Part shown: in pieces, positions 8,938 through 18,625 of the stretch
How the letters are laid out: each line of letters opens with the position of its first letter
Numbering within the stretch: the stretch's first letter is position 1
Origin: Sphingopyxis sp. OAS728
GTDB lineage: Bacteria; Pseudomonadota; Alphaproteobacteria; Sphingomonadales; Sphingomonadaceae
Direction: 5' to 3'
DNA: 64,000 nucleotides
Assembly (NCBI RefSeq): GCF_014873485.1
Contig: NZ_JADBDT010000001.1
Coordinates: 806,001-870,000, forward strand
Notes under the pieces: model-generated
Told to the model about the DNA's origin: nothing
What the model saw: the letters and a program-made list of their open reading frames with translations, nothing else
Database searches by the model: none
Position numbers and translations under genes: made by a program

Positions 8938-9855
8938 ATGGTCCGCCCGGCACATCGACGTCCGGGGCAATCCCGAAAGGCTCAGTACAGCCTGTTCGTC
9001 GCCTATGTCATTGCGGTGACCGGCGCGGTGGCCGGGCTGTTGCTGGCGATCCTTTCGGTCGTTGATCCCATCGGCTTCGCCCAATTGCGTGTGGCGAGCC
9101 AGGAAATCACCGCGCCCATCGCGCGGGGATCGCGGTCGATCATCGGGTCGATTTCGGGCATCGACGATACCGTCGGCGCCTATGTCAGCGCGGGCACCCA
9201 GAACCGGCGGCTGCGCAAGGAACTGGCCGACACACGCCGCGAGCTTGTCGCGACGAGCTCGCTGCAGGAAGAGAATCGCCAATTGAAGGCGCTGCTCAAG
9301 CTGCAGGAAACCGACAAGACCGCGCTCGCCAACGGCTATCTGCTGACCTCGACCTCGACGAGCAGCAAGCGCATCGCGCTGCTCAGCATCGGGCGCAACC
9401 TCGGCGTCGCCGCGGGCCAACCGGTGCGCGGCGCCGACGGGCTGATCGGCCGCGTGCTCGGCGCCGGGCCCTCGGTGTCGCAGGTGCTACTGCTGACCGA
9501 CGTCGACAATATCGTTCCCGTCCGGCGCGCGCGCGACGGCCTGCCCGCGCTCGCCAGCGGCCGCGGCAACGGCGACCTCGACGTGCGCACGCTCAACATC
9601 GCGAACAATCCGTTCAAGCCGGGCGATATCCTTGTCACCTCGGGCACCGGCGGGCTCTATCCGCCCAACATCCCGGTCGCGATCGTCGTGCGGCGTCAGG
9701 ACGACGGCGCGCTCGCCCGCCCGCTCGCCGACCCCGGCAAGGTCGATGCGGTATCGGTGCTGCGTCCCTATACCCCCGACAATATCGAAGCGCAGGGCCT
9801 CCCCGGCCCCGCGACACCCTCGGCCACCCCGCCCGCCCCCACCGGCGCGCCATGA
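8938..9855 (+). CDS. mreC: Rod-shape-determining protein MreC
   Basis: Bitopic inner-membrane scaffold linking MreB to PBP2/RodA, 305 aa. One transmembrane helix lies near residues 20-42 (LFVAYVIAVTGAVAGLLLAI). A coiled coil follows at about residues 85-120, then two beta-barrel domains (VRGADGLIGRV, VTSGTGGLYPPNIPVAIV). The tail is proline/alanine-rich and low in complexity. It starts 20 bp after mreB and overlaps mreD by four bases (ATGA). Confidence 0.96.
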   Translation: MVRPAHRRPGQSRKAQYSLFVAYVIAVTGAVAGLLLAILSVVDPIGFAQLRVASQEITAPIARGSRSIIGSISGIDDTVGAYVSAGTQNRRLRKELADTRRELVATSSLQEENRQLKALLKLQETDKTALANGYLLTSTSTSSKRIALLSIGRNLGVAAGQPVRGADGLIGRVLGAGPSVSQVLLLTDVDNIVPVRRARDGLPALASGRGNGDLDVRTLNIANNPFKPGDILVTSGTGGLYPPNIPVAIVVRRQDDGALARPLADPGKVDAVSVLRPYTPDNIEAQGLPGPATPSATPPAPTGAP

Positions 9856-10373
9856 ACCAGAAGGGCCCGCGCCTCGGCGAACCGGCATCGCTGTGGCGGA
9901 TGCGCATCGTTCCGATCGCGAGCGTGATGTTCGCCTCGGCGCTGCCGTTGATGCTGCCGCTGATCGCCAACTCGCCGGTGCTGCCGCCGCTCGGGCTGCT
10001 GCTTTTCCTGTGCTGGCAGTTGCTTCGCTCCGAAATGTGGCCGGTGTGGATCGGACTGCCGCTCGGGCTGTGGGACGATTTGTTCAGCGGGGCGCCGATC
10101 GGCACGGCGATGGGGCTGTGGACCGTCGCCAGCATCGCGATCGCCTATTCGTCGCAGCGCATCTATTGGCGCGGCTTCTTCCACGACTGGGCCATTGCCG
10201 CGGCATCGGTTGCGATCATCCAGTCGCTCGCCGCGCTGATTACCCATCCGCATGCCGCGACGGGCCGCGTCCTCGGCCTCGTGGTGCCGCAGATCATCAT
10301 CTCGGCGCTGCTCGTCCCGCTGTTCATGCGCCTGACCGGCAAGTTTGACAATTTCCGCCTGAAACGCCGATAG
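9852..10373 (+). CDS. mreD: Rod-shape-determining membrane protein MreD
   Basis: A 173-aa integral membrane protein with about five hydrophobic helices, the third subunit of the MreBCD complex. Sequence conservation in this family is low, so the call rests on its length, its topology, a WDDLFSGAPIG motif typical of MreD, and its position between mreC and mrdA. Its ATG overlaps the mreC stop as ATGA. Confidence 0.93.
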   Translation: MNQKGPRLGEPASLWRMRIVPIASVMFASALPLMLPLIANSPVLPPLGLLLFLCWQLLRSEMWPVWIGLPLGLWDDLFSGAPIGTAMGLWTVASIAIAYSSQRIYWRGFFHDWAIAAASVAIIQSLAALITHPHAATGRVLGLVVPQIIISALLVPLFMRLTGKFDNFRLKRR

Positions 10374-10391
10374 ACTGGTTCTAATCCCCCG

Positions 10392-12299
10392 ATGCCGAAG
10401 AAGAAGAGTCCGCCGATTACCGAAGCCTGGAGGGGCCTTACCTTCACCCGCCGCGCGCTCGTCGTCGGCGGGGCGCAGGCGGCGGTCGGCGTCGCGCTCG
10501 CGGCACGAATGGCCTATATCTCGGTCATCGACAATGACCGCTATGTCCTTGAATCGGAAAGCAACCGCGTCAATCTGACGCTCATCCCGCCGCGCCGTGG
10601 CTGGATCGTCGATCGCAGCGGCAAGGCGCTCGCGAACAACCGTGTATCCCTGCGCATCGACATCATTCCCGACCGCCTCCACAACAAGGAAATGGTGCTG
10701 GGGCAGCTCCAGACCTTGTTGCGGCTCGACGGCGACACGATGGAACGCATCAACCGCGACCTCAAGGCAGCGTCGGGATTCCAGCCGGTCGCGATCAAGG
10801 AAGACATGACCGAGGCCGAGTATAGCTCGATCCTCGTCCGCCTGCCCGAATTGCCCGGCATCGCGCCGCAGCGCGGCTTTGCCCGCAATTATCCGACCGG
10901 TGCGGCGGTCGGCCATCTGATCGGCTACGTCGGCGCGCCGAATGCGGAGGAATATCAGAAGGTCAAGGACCCGCTCTACATCACGCCGGGGTACAAAATC
11001 GGCAAGGACGGGCTGGAGAAATATTTCCAGGACATGCTGAAGGGCCAGCCCGGCGCGCGGCGCGTCGAGGTGACCGCGCGCGGCAAGGTCGTCCGCGACC
11101 TTTCGACGCAAGCCGATGTGCAGGGCAAGACCGTCCATCTGACGATCGACGCCGACCTGCAGGAATTTGTCGCGCGGCGCATGGGGCGCGAGTCCGGCGC
11201 GGCGGTCGTGATCGACTGCCAGAACGGCGACATCCTCTCCTTCGTCTCGATGCCAAGCTTCGATCCGAACAGCTTTTCGGACGGGATCAGCAGCAGCGAA
11301 TATGCCTGGCTGCGCGCCGACGATCACCAGCCGCTGATCAACAAAGCGACGCGCGGCCTTTACCCGCCGGGCTCAACGCTGAAGCCGATGGCGGCGATCG
11401 CCGCGATCGAACATGGCATCGACCCGAGCGAACGCCACACCTGCATCGGCGGTTACCGGCTCGGCAGCCGCTTCTTCCGCTGCCTCGGCCGGCACGGCAG
11501 CGTCGACATGGCCACCGCGATCATGAAAAGCTGCAACAGCTATTTCTACTGGGTCGCGCACCGGCTCGGCTATGATGCCATCGCGCCGACCGCGAAGCTG
11601 ATGGGTCTTGGCGAAGAGTTCCAGCTCGCGGGCAGCAATCAGCGGTTCGGCACCATACCCGACAGCGCGTGGAAGATGAAGAAATACGACCAGCCATGGT
11701 CGGCCTCGGACTCGCTCAACGCGGTGATCGGCCAAGGCTATGTCAGCGTGAACCCGCTCCAGCTCGCCGTGATGACGGCGCGCATCGCCTCGGGCCGCCG
11801 CCTCTATCCGCGCCTCGTCAACCGGCACTTCAAGAACGAGGCCCTGCCCTTCTCGGCCGAAGCGCTTGCGACCGCGCGCCACGGCATGGACCTTGTCGTC
11901 AATGGGCCGGGCGGAACCGCAGGGCGCAGCAAACTGCCCCTCGACGGCATCGCGATGGCGGGCAAGACCGGCACCGCGCAGGTGCGCGGGCTCAACACCG
12001 GCAATGGCAAGGCCGGGACATGGAAATTCCGCGACCATGGCCTGTTCGTCGGTTTCGCGCCGGTCGATAATCCGCGCTATGCCACTGCGGTCGTAATCGA
12101 GCATGGCATGGGCGGCAGCCGCGCAGCGGCGCCGGTGGCCAAGGACTTCATGACCTTTCTGTTCGACCGCGAAAAGGCGATGGAGGCGCTCGAAACCTTC
12201 GAGGCCGGCTGGGGCGGCACGATCAAGGAACGCATGGACCGCGACTATGCGGCCTGGAAAGCGGGTGCATCGAAGCCCGATCCGGAGTTGCCGCAATGA
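10392..12299 (+). CDS. mrdA: Penicillin-binding protein 2, elongation-specific transpeptidase
   Basis: Class B PBP that cross-links peptidoglycan during lateral growth, 635 aa. A short cytoplasmic tail precedes one transmembrane helix near residues 18-40 and a pedestal domain (RRGWIVDRSGKALANN). The transpeptidase active-site motifs are all present: SxxK at Ser328-Lys331 (PPGSTLKP), SxN at Ser380-Asn382 (KSCNS) and KTG at Lys525 (GKTGTAQV). The gene lies 18 bp after mreD and overlaps rodA by four bases (ATGA), consistent with the RodA-PBP2 pair acting as one synthase. Confidence 0.97.
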   Translation: MPKKKSPPITEAWRGLTFTRRALVVGGAQAAVGVALAARMAYISVIDNDRYVLESESNRVNLTLIPPRRGWIVDRSGKALANNRVSLRIDIIPDRLHNKEMVLGQLQTLLRLDGDTMERINRDLKAASGFQPVAIKEDMTEAEYSSILVRLPELPGIAPQRGFARNYPTGAAVGHLIGYVGAPNAEEYQKVKDPLYITPGYKIGKDGLEKYFQDMLKGQPGARRVEVTARGKVVRDLSTQADVQGKTVHLTIDADLQEFVARRMGRESGAAVVIDCQNGDILSFVSMPSFDPNSFSDGISSSEYAWLRADDHQPLINKATRGLYPPGSTLKPMAAIAAIEHGIDPSERHTCIGGYRLGSRFFRCLGRHGSVDMATAIMKSCNSYFYWVAHRLGYDAIAPTAKLMGLGEEFQLAGSNQRFGTIPDSAWKMKKYDQPWSASDSLNAVIGQGYVSVNPLQLAVMTARIASGRRLYPRLVNRHFKNEALPFSAEALATARHGMDLVVNGPGGTAGRSKLPLDGIAMAGKTGTAQVRGLNTGNGKAGTWKFRDHGLFVGFAPVDNPRYATAVVIEHGMGGSRAAAPVAKDFMTFLFDREKAMEALETFEAGWGGTIKERMDRDYAAWKAGASKPDPELPQ

Positions 12300-13402
12300 T
12301 CCCCGTCCCACCAGCCATCCAGCGCATTCCGTGGAAGCTGATCGCAATCCTTGGCGGCATTACCGGTTTCGGCCTGCTTGTCCTTTACTCTGCCGCGGGC
12401 GGCAGCTGGACGCCGTGGGCGCTCAATCAGGGCGTCCGCTTTCTCGTCTTCCTGAGCGTCGCGCTGGTAATCGGCCGCTTCCCGATCCGTATCTTCGAGG
12501 ATTTCGCGTATATCGCCTATATCGGCGTGCTGGTCTTGCTGATCGCGGTGGAGCTGTTGGGCTTTGTCGGCGGGGGTAGCCAACGATGGCTCAACCTCGG
12601 CTTTATGAACCTGCAGCCGTCGGAGTTGATGAAGGTCGCGATCGTCGTCGCACTCGCGCGCTTCTATACACAGCTTCCACCCGGCAATACGCGGACATTC
12701 ACCGCGCTATGGCCCGCGCTGGTGATGATCGGACTCCCCGCCGCGCTCGTCATGCTGCAACCCGACCTCGGCACGGCGCTCGCCATCTGCATCGGCGGCG
12801 TCGTCGTGATGTTCTGCGCCGGCCTGCCCTTCTGGTGGTTCGGCAGCACGGCGGCCGCCGGGCTCGCTGCGCTCCCCGTGCTCTTTTCTTTCCTCCACGA
12901 TTACCAGCAAAAGCGCGTGCTGATCTTCCTCGACCCCGAGAGCGACCCCTTGGGCGCGGGCTATCATATCAGCCAGTCGAAGATCGCGATCGGATCGGGC
13001 GGAATCGGCGGCAAGGGCTTCCTCAACGGATCGCAAAGCCACCTCGACTATCTCCCCGAAGGGCATACCGACTTCATCTTCGCGACGATGGCCGAGGAAT
13101 GGGGGCTGATCGGCGGGCTCGCGTTGCTCTTCGGCTTTTTCCTCCTGCTCCGCTGGTCGACGCGCGTCGCATTGAAGGCCCGCACGCGCTTCGGACAGCT
13201 GACCGCCGCCGGCCTCACGATGACGATCTTCTTCTACATCGCGATCAACCTGATGATGGTGATGGGCCTCGCCCCAGTCGTCGGCATTCCGCTGCCGCTC
13301 TTTTCCTATGGCGGCTCGTCGATGCTCACGATCATGACCTGCGTCGGCATCATGCTCGCGATCGAAAACGACAGCAAAACGGGCACGCGCCGCTTTCATT
13401 GA
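12296..13402 (+). CDS. rodA: SEDS peptidoglycan glycosyltransferase RodA
   Basis: Polytopic SEDS-family glycan polymerase of the elongasome, 368 aa with about ten transmembrane segments. Family motifs include GGGSQRWLNLGFMNLQPSE, the KIAIGSGGIGGKGF loop, the LPEGHTDFIFA segment that carries the conserved catalytic-site Asp, and GIPLPLFSYGGSS. It is the last gene of the mre operon, translationally coupled to mrdA through ATGA. A T/A-rich stretch and a G5/C6 pair lie in the 120 bp before the tRNA gene. Confidence 0.97.
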   Translation: MIPVPPAIQRIPWKLIAILGGITGFGLLVLYSAAGGSWTPWALNQGVRFLVFLSVALVIGRFPIRIFEDFAYIAYIGVLVLLIAVELLGFVGGGSQRWLNLGFMNLQPSELMKVAIVVALARFYTQLPPGNTRTFTALWPALVMIGLPAALVMLQPDLGTALAICIGGVVVMFCAGLPFWWFGSTAAAGLAALPVLFSFLHDYQQKRVLIFLDPESDPLGAGYHISQSKIAIGSGGIGGKGFLNGSQSHLDYLPEGHTDFIFATMAEEWGLIGGLALLFGFFLLLRWSTRVALKARTRFGQLTAAGLTMTIFFYIAINLMMVMGLAPVVGIPLPLFSYGGSSMLTIMTCVGIMLAIENDSKTGTRRFH

Positions 13403-13522
13403 AAAAAACTTGGCAAAAAGACATCGGGGGCATTGCCATCCCCCCAGAGCCATGATAGCGGGCCGCTCGCTTCGCAGCAAAGAGGGCAACTCTTCGCAGC
13501 CAAGCAGGCCTGAAATGGCAGT

Positions 13523-13598
<76 letters not shown>

Positions 13599-13648
13599 TT
13601 TCTTTCAAAATGCGACCGCCAGTTTGCAGTGACTTCTCAGTCACAAAG

Positions 13649-15055
13649 CTACGCGTTAGCTGAACGACCTTCGTTGTCCCGACCAGATTCGCGCTGCGCC
13701 GCCAGTTGCAGGTTTACCTCGGCGACGCGGGCGCGGGTCAGCGGGAAGGCCCAGAAGAGCGCGCCCGCGAAGCCAAGCCCGATCGCAGGAAGGATGACCG
13801 CGGTCAGCCGGATAGCAAACGCGCCATCGGAACCCTGCGTCGCCGCGGTCGCATCGAAGCCCATCCAGCCGACCACCGCGATACCGGCGGCACTCGACAC
13901 GGTGCGTAGCGATACCTGCACGAAGTTGAACACCGCCGTGTACAGACCCGACAGATCTTCGCCCGACTGGAGCCGGCCATAGTCGGCGATATCGCCGATC
14001 ATCGGGAAAAGAACGACGATGCCGAGAAGCGCGAGGATCGTCAGTGGATAGAAGATCAGCACCAGCGTCGCGGCGCCGGGGCCCGGCGCGACGAAGGACA
14101 GGCCGAGATAGGAAATCGCGCCGAGGATGAGCGAGATGGACACGACCTTGTGGCGTTCGAACTTGACCGCGAGGAAGCCCCAGAGCGGGACGCCGATCAG
14201 CGCCATCGGCGCCGACGCGAGCAGGATCGTCGGATAGGACTCGCCCAGCCGCAGATAGACGTCGAGGAAGAGAAACATCACCCCCGTGGCGATGCCGGTG
14301 AGGGTCGCGACCGGCAGCATCGCGCCGATCAGCCACATCATCGGCCGGTTATCGAGCACCGCGCGGAAGGTTCGCGCAACGCCGTAATTCTTCCGTTCTT
14401 CGGATGTCGGCGGAAGCGCCTCGCCTTCGGGCACGCGCCACACGACGAGGATGGCCGTGAGCGGTACCAGAACGGCGCACAGAACCGCCGTTACGCCCAA
14501 CGCCGGAAAACCCAGATCGCCCGACTGCGTTGTCCCGAGCGCCTTGGCAAGCGCGGGCGTCGCGAAGAAGATCATACCGCCGAGCAGCTGCGCCATCGCG
14601 CGCCACGCCTGCAGCCGCGCACGATCCTCATAGTCGCGGGTGAGCGCATAGCTCCATGCCTGATAGGGGATTTCGGCAACCTTCCATCCCAGATAGGTGA
14701 CCGCGGTCCAGACGCCATAATAGACGATCCCCGCATCGGCGGGGGGCTGTTAGAGAAACCATACACCGAAGGCCGAAAAGAGCGCGCCGCCCGCCACCCA
14801 CGGCTTGCGCGTGCCCGTCCGCGCATAGGTCAGGTCGGACAAATAGCCAATGAGCGGATAGGTGACCGCGTCGAATGCGCGCGTGAGCAGGGTCGCCGCC
14901 GCCAGCGCCGACAAGGCGAGCCCGGCATATTTGGCGTAGATACCCTGGATCTGCATCTCTGGCCCGTGCATGAAGCCGACGAGCAGCGCGGGCAGAACGA
15001 ACAGCAGGATCGTCCCGAAAGGCAATCGTGACCGTGTCGGGACGGTCGCGGTCAT
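13649..15055 (-). pseudogene. GPH-type MFS symporter interrupted by an in-frame TAA
   Basis: Sodium/proton-coupled sugar-type symporter of the GPH (MelB-like) family. From the ATG at 15055 the frame runs 101 codons (to GVWFL), meets TAA at 14750-14752, and then continues in the same frame for 366 more codons. Those codons encode family-typical sequence (WKVAEIPYQAWSYAL, then MFLFLDVYLRLGESY), up to TAG at 13649. Joined, the product is about 468 aa with twelve helices, normal for the family, so one nonsense change separates the parts. The ATG overlaps the stop of the upstream aminopeptidase (ATGA). A sequencing error or readthrough cannot be excluded. The substrate is unknown. The context suggests a peptide- or hydroxyacid-related compound. 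Confidence 0.85.
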
Positions 15056-16509
15056 CGCTCCGTCGCCAGATCGGCCCAGCGGTCGAGCAGCGCGACACCG
15101 AAACCCGTCGCGCCCGGACCGCACCGCGAACTCCGCCGCGAGGCCCAGCCGGTGCCAGCGATGTCGAGATGCGCCCAGCGGCGGCCCTTGGCGAATTTCT
15201 CGATGAACTTCGCGCCCGCTACGGGCGAGCCGGTGCCCATCCCGAACCAGCCCGGCGCGCCGAGGTTCGACACATCGGCGACGGGCGATTCGACGAGATA
15301 ATCCATCGAGGCGACGAGCGGCAGCCGCCATAATGGTTCGTGTGCCGCCGCGCCCGCCTCGGTCAGGCTTGCGGCAAGCGCATCGTCGCTCGTGAACAGC
15401 CCCGCGAAATCCTCGTGCAGCACGCCCATGATCATGCCCGTCAGCGTCGCGACGTCGACGATGACCGCCGGATCATATTCGTTGATCGCGTATGTCACCC
15501 CGTCGGCGAGGACGATGCGCCCCTCCGCATCGGTGTCCTGCACGTCGATGGTGAGGCCCGCGAGCGAGGTAATGACGTCGCCGGGGCGATAGGATTTGCC
15601 GTCGATATTATTCTCGCACATCGGCACGATCGCGACGATGTTCACCGGCGCCTTCCGCAGCGCGAGCCGCTCGATCGCACCGAGCACAGCCGCGCCGCCG
15701 CCCATGTCGAATTTCATCTTAGCGATGCCGGGGCGCGGTTTGAGGTTGAGCCCGCCCGCATCGAAGGTCAGCCCCTTGCCGACGAATGCGGCGTCCCAGC
15801 TCTCACTTTCAGGCGCGCCGCGCCATTCGGCGATCGTCAGGCGCGGCTCGTTTTCGCTCCCCGCCGCGACCGCGAGAATCCCGCCCGCGCCGAGCGTTTC
15901 GAGTTCGGCCGGTCCCAGTTGGCGAACCGTCACGCCGAGCGGCGCGAGCGCGGCTTCGGCTTCGTCGGCGAAGACCGCAGGCGTCAGCAGATTGGCGGGC
16001 TGCTCGACCCATGCTCGTGCGCGATTGACGGGATCGGCGCGCAGCCGCGCGCGATCGGCAAGCCCGCTGTCCTCCTCCGCGATCAGCAGCGTCGACGCGA
16101 ACTGGCCGGGCACCGGGTCGCGGCGCCCCTGATCGAGGCGGTAGCCGTGGAGCAGTACACCTTCGAGCAGGTCGTCGAGCGCATCGCCGATGCCAAGGTC
16201 GGCGGCGGCGGGCAGCCGCGCGGCCTTCAATTGCAGCGCGCGGATCGCGTCGACGACATGGCCTCCGGCGCTCCGCCAACGATCCGCGTTATCGTCGCCG
16301 GCCACCGCGATGACGATCAGGCGCTCGCCCGCTTCGCCGACCAGATCGAGCCAGCGGCCGGGCTTCGCATCAAAGCCGGCGGACCCGACGAGCGAGGTTG
16401 CGCGGTCGCGGAGCGCGTCGGGAGCGAACAATGTCTCGCCGCTCGCAAAAACCAGCGTCGGCGCGGCCTCCGCGCCCGTCGCGATTTCGATACTCGTCCA
16501 GCTCGTCAT
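15052..16509 (-). CDS. Leucyl aminopeptidase family (M17) metallopeptidase
   Basis: Cytosolic zinc/manganese exopeptidase removing N-terminal residues, 485 aa. The C-terminal catalytic half carries GKGLTFDAGGLNLKP, MKFDMGGGAAV, the signature DTDAEGRIVLADG (family NTDAEGRLxLAD, with Asp for the first Asn and Ile for Leu) and ATLTGM. These supply the bimetal ligands and the catalytic Lys and Arg. The poorly conserved N-terminal domain is present. It sits 12 bp after the LldD-like gene and overlaps the transporter by ATGA, so it acts in the same pathway, perhaps finishing peptides delivered by the TonB receptor. Confidence 0.92.
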   Translation of the reverse strand: MTSWTSIEIATGAEAAPTLVFASGETLFAPDALRDRATSLVGSAGFDAKPGRWLDLVGEAGERLIVIAVAGDDNADRWRSAGGHVVDAIRALQLKAARLPAAADLGIGDALDDLLEGVLLHGYRLDQGRRDPVPGQFASTLLIAEEDSGLADRARLRADPVNRARAWVEQPANLLTPAVFADEAEAALAPLGVTVRQLGPAELETLGAGGILAVAAGSENEPRLTIAEWRGAPESESWDAAFVGKGLTFDAGGLNLKPRPGIAKMKFDMGGGAAVLGAIERLALRKAPVNIVAIVPMCENNIDGKSYRPGDVITSLAGLTIDVQDTDAEGRIVLADGVTYAINEYDPAVIVDVATLTGMIMGVLHEDFAGLFTSDDALAASLTEAGAAAHEPLWRLPLVASMDYLVESPVADVSNLGAPGWFGMGTGSPVAGAKFIEKFAKGRRWAHLDIAGTGWASRRSSRCGPGATGFGVALLDRWADLATER

Positions 16510-16521
16510 GAAAATTCCTTG

Positions 16522-17739
16522 TCAGCTATTCGCGGTCCGGCGCTTCGCCAAACGGCTCGGCACCGGCTTGTCCGGCTTCGACCGGAAGGTGGAGAGATGA
16601 TCGACGTCGGCGGCGGTGACGTCGGCAATCCGCGTCCGTCCCATCAGCCCCATGTCGCGTTCGATCTCGGTTCGGAATATCGACAGCACGCGCGCGACGC
16701 CGGCCTCGCCGCCCGCCGCTAGCCCATAGAGATAGGGTCGGCCAATCGAGCAGCCGTCGGCGCCGAGCGCGATCGCCTTCAGCACATCGGTACCGCGCCG
16801 GATCCCGCCGTCGACAATCAGTTCGGCGCCGGTCCCGATGCGGTCGCGGATTGCGGGCAGATAGTCGAGCGGCGCGCCCGCGGTATCAAGCTGGCGGCCG
16901 CCATGGTTCGACACCATCACCGCGTCGACGCCGCACGCGACGGCATTCGCGCAATCGCCGGGCAGGATCGCGCCCTTGATCACGAGCTTGCCGGACCACT
17001 GCGCGCGCAGCCATTCGAGATCCTTCCATGTCGCCGACCGGTCGAACTGCGCGTTGACATAGTCGATGACGCTCGTGCCCTCGCTGCCGATATCGCCGAC
17101 ATGATCGACGACATTGGCAAGCTGGAAGGACCGGTTCTTGAGCGCGCCTAGCGACCAGCGCGGATGCGCCGCAAAGCTCATCAGGCTGCCGAGCGTGAAC
17201 CGCGGTGGCATGATCATGCCGCTCTTGAGGTCGCGCTCGCGGTTACCCGCCATCGCAGTGTCGACGGTCAGGCAGAGCGCGCCATAGCCGTTCGCCGCCG
17301 CACGTTCGAGCAGCGCCTTCGTCAGCCCGCGGTCGCGAAACAGATAGAGCTGGAAATAGCGGCTGGCTCCGGTTGCCGCGATCGCCTCGATCGAGGTCGT
17401 CGCCATCGTCGACAGCCCATAGGGCACGCCAGCCGCCGCCGCCGCGCGCGCGACCGCAGGCTCGCCGGCGGCATGGAAAAGCTGCGACATGCCGGTCGGC
17501 GACAGCATCAACGGCATCGCGCTCCGGAAACCGAGCATGGTCGTGCTCGGATCGACCGTGCTCACATCGACCAAAGTGCGCTGCGCCAGCACCCAATCGT
17601 CGAACGCCGCGCGGTTGCGCGCGAGCGTCCACTCGTCGTCGGCGCCGCCTTCCAGATATTCGCGGATCGGCAATGGCAGCGCGCGGGCGGCGAGCGCTTG
17701 CATGTCGGCGATGTTGAAAGCTTTTTCGAGCGAGGCCAT
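16522..17739 (-). CDS. FMN-dependent alpha-hydroxyacid dehydrogenase (LldD family)
   Basis: TIM-barrel flavoenzyme oxidising an L-2-hydroxyacid (lactate, mandelate or similar) to the 2-oxoacid, 405 aa. Visible family landmarks are YLEGGADDEWTLARNR near the start, the LSPTGMSQLFH loop, and the FMN/active-site segment [14 protein letters not shown] with the catalytic His-Gly-Gly-Arg near residue 280. DGGIRRGTDVLKA and GRPYLYGLAAGGEAG follow. It starts 29 bp after the XRE-cupin gene. A second LldD family member (54996-56138) lies in the rhamnose locus. The two are clearly different, so the substrate of this one is open. Confidence 0.93.
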   Translation of the reverse strand: MASLEKAFNIADMQALAARALPLPIREYLEGGADDEWTLARNRAAFDDWVLAQRTLVDVSTVDPSTTMLGFRSAMPLMLSPTGMSQLFHAAGEPAVARAAAAAGVPYGLSTMATTSIEAIAATGASRYFQLYLFRDRGLTKALLERAAANGYGALCLTVDTAMAGNRERDLKSGMIMPPRFTLGSLMSFAAHPRWSLGALKNRSFQLANVVDHVGDIGSEGTSVIDYVNAQFDRSATWKDLEWLRAQWSGKLVIKGAILPGDCANAVACGVDAVMVSNHGGRQLDTAGAPLDYLPAIRDRIGTGAELIVDGGIRRGTDVLKAIALGADGCSIGRPYLYGLAAGGEAGVARVLSIFRTEIERDMGLMGRTRIADVTAADVDHLSTFRSKPDKPVPSRLAKRRTANS

Positions 17740-17768
17740 TCAGAGGCCCCCGCCCGCATCGACTGCGG

Positions 17769-18479
17769 CTATTTGCCGTGCACCGATTCCAGCGTCTCGC
17801 CGTCGGCATCGACGACGCGCATCGACCGGCGGTCGGCCGCGGGCGCACCCAGCGGCTCCATGCGCGGACACAGGATCGCGAGGATGCGGCAGGTTCCGCT
17901 CCCGACCTTCACATGCGCATGCTTCATCTCGGCATCGAAATAGATGCTCGATCCCGCGGTGAGCCGAACCGGCGCGTAGATTTCGGTGTGGAATTCCATC
18001 TCGCCCTCGAGGACATAGTTGAATTCCTCGCCGCTGTGCTGGGTGAAGGGGCCATATTGGGCCACATCCTCGATCAGCAGTTCGGCGACCACCGGCTGGA
18101 AGCGCTTCTGAAGCATGTCCGACGCGTGGAACCATTCGAGATAGGATCCGGCGTCGACCATCGTTCCGTCCTCGGGCCGCGTGACGCTGCGCCGCATGCC
18201 ATAGACCGACGACGGCTGCATCGCGATCGCCATCGGCGCCGCACTGCCCAGGAACTCGGTGAGGTCGGCCTGCAGCGCGCGGCTGACGCTGTCGAGCCGC
18301 TCGAAGCTCGTCGAAATCTTGCCATTCTCGATTTTCGACATGGTCGACAGCGCAACGCCGATGCGGTCGGCGAGCTCGGCGAGCGAAAGCCCCGCTGCGA
18401 GCCGCCGCGCGCGGATCGCCGCCCCCACCCGCAAGCGGCTGGTTGCCAGTTCCTCTTTGCGTCCCGTCTTCTCGCGCAT
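17769..18479 (-). CDS. XRE-family regulator with C-terminal cupin sensor
   Basis: A 236-aa regulator. The helix-turn-helix is at about residues 17-75 (RLAAGLSLAELADRIGVALSTMSKIENGK), and a cupin-2 domain occupies about residues 140-215 (FTQHSGEEFNYVLEGEMEFH and the final strand). Members of this family usually repress or activate catabolic genes according to a small ligand bound in the cupin. It is the first gene of a minus-strand run with the LldD-like, aminopeptidase and transporter genes. Its likely operators are the TTTCC-N5-(G/T)GAAA sites in the divergent region at 20901 and 21088. The 146 bp between it and the TonB receptor stop contain no such site that I can see. Confidence 0.92.
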   Translation of the reverse strand: MREKTGRKEELATSRLRVGAAIRARRLAAGLSLAELADRIGVALSTMSKIENGKISTSFERLDSVSRALQADLTEFLGSAAPMAIAMQPSSVYGMRRSVTRPEDGTMVDAGSYLEWFHASDMLQKRFQPVVAELLIEDVAQYGPFTQHSGEEFNYVLEGEMEFHTEIYAPVRLTAGSSIYFDAEMKHAHVKVGSGTCRILAILCPRMEPLGAPAADRRSMRVVDADGETLESVHGK

Positions 18480-18625
18480 CGTACCCTAAAAACCCCTGCC
18501 CTGTCCGCACCGTCCGAATCAAGGACCGATGCGCGCGTGCGGCATCGCCGCAGCGTTGCCCGACATGGCCAGGGACGGCCTGCCTGTGCAAGAAGAAAGG
18601 CGAATCCATCGCGCTGGGCCCTTGG

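Noticed and set aside
13403..13522. G5/C6 pairing after rodA as a rho-independent terminator
   Set aside because: The stem is short with a nine-base loop, and the A-rich run precedes it rather than following it.
14628..15098. Separate gene in another frame over the transporter stop region
   Set aside because: The frame lacks any transporter-like or other recognisable sequence. The intact family sequence continues in the frame with the TAA.
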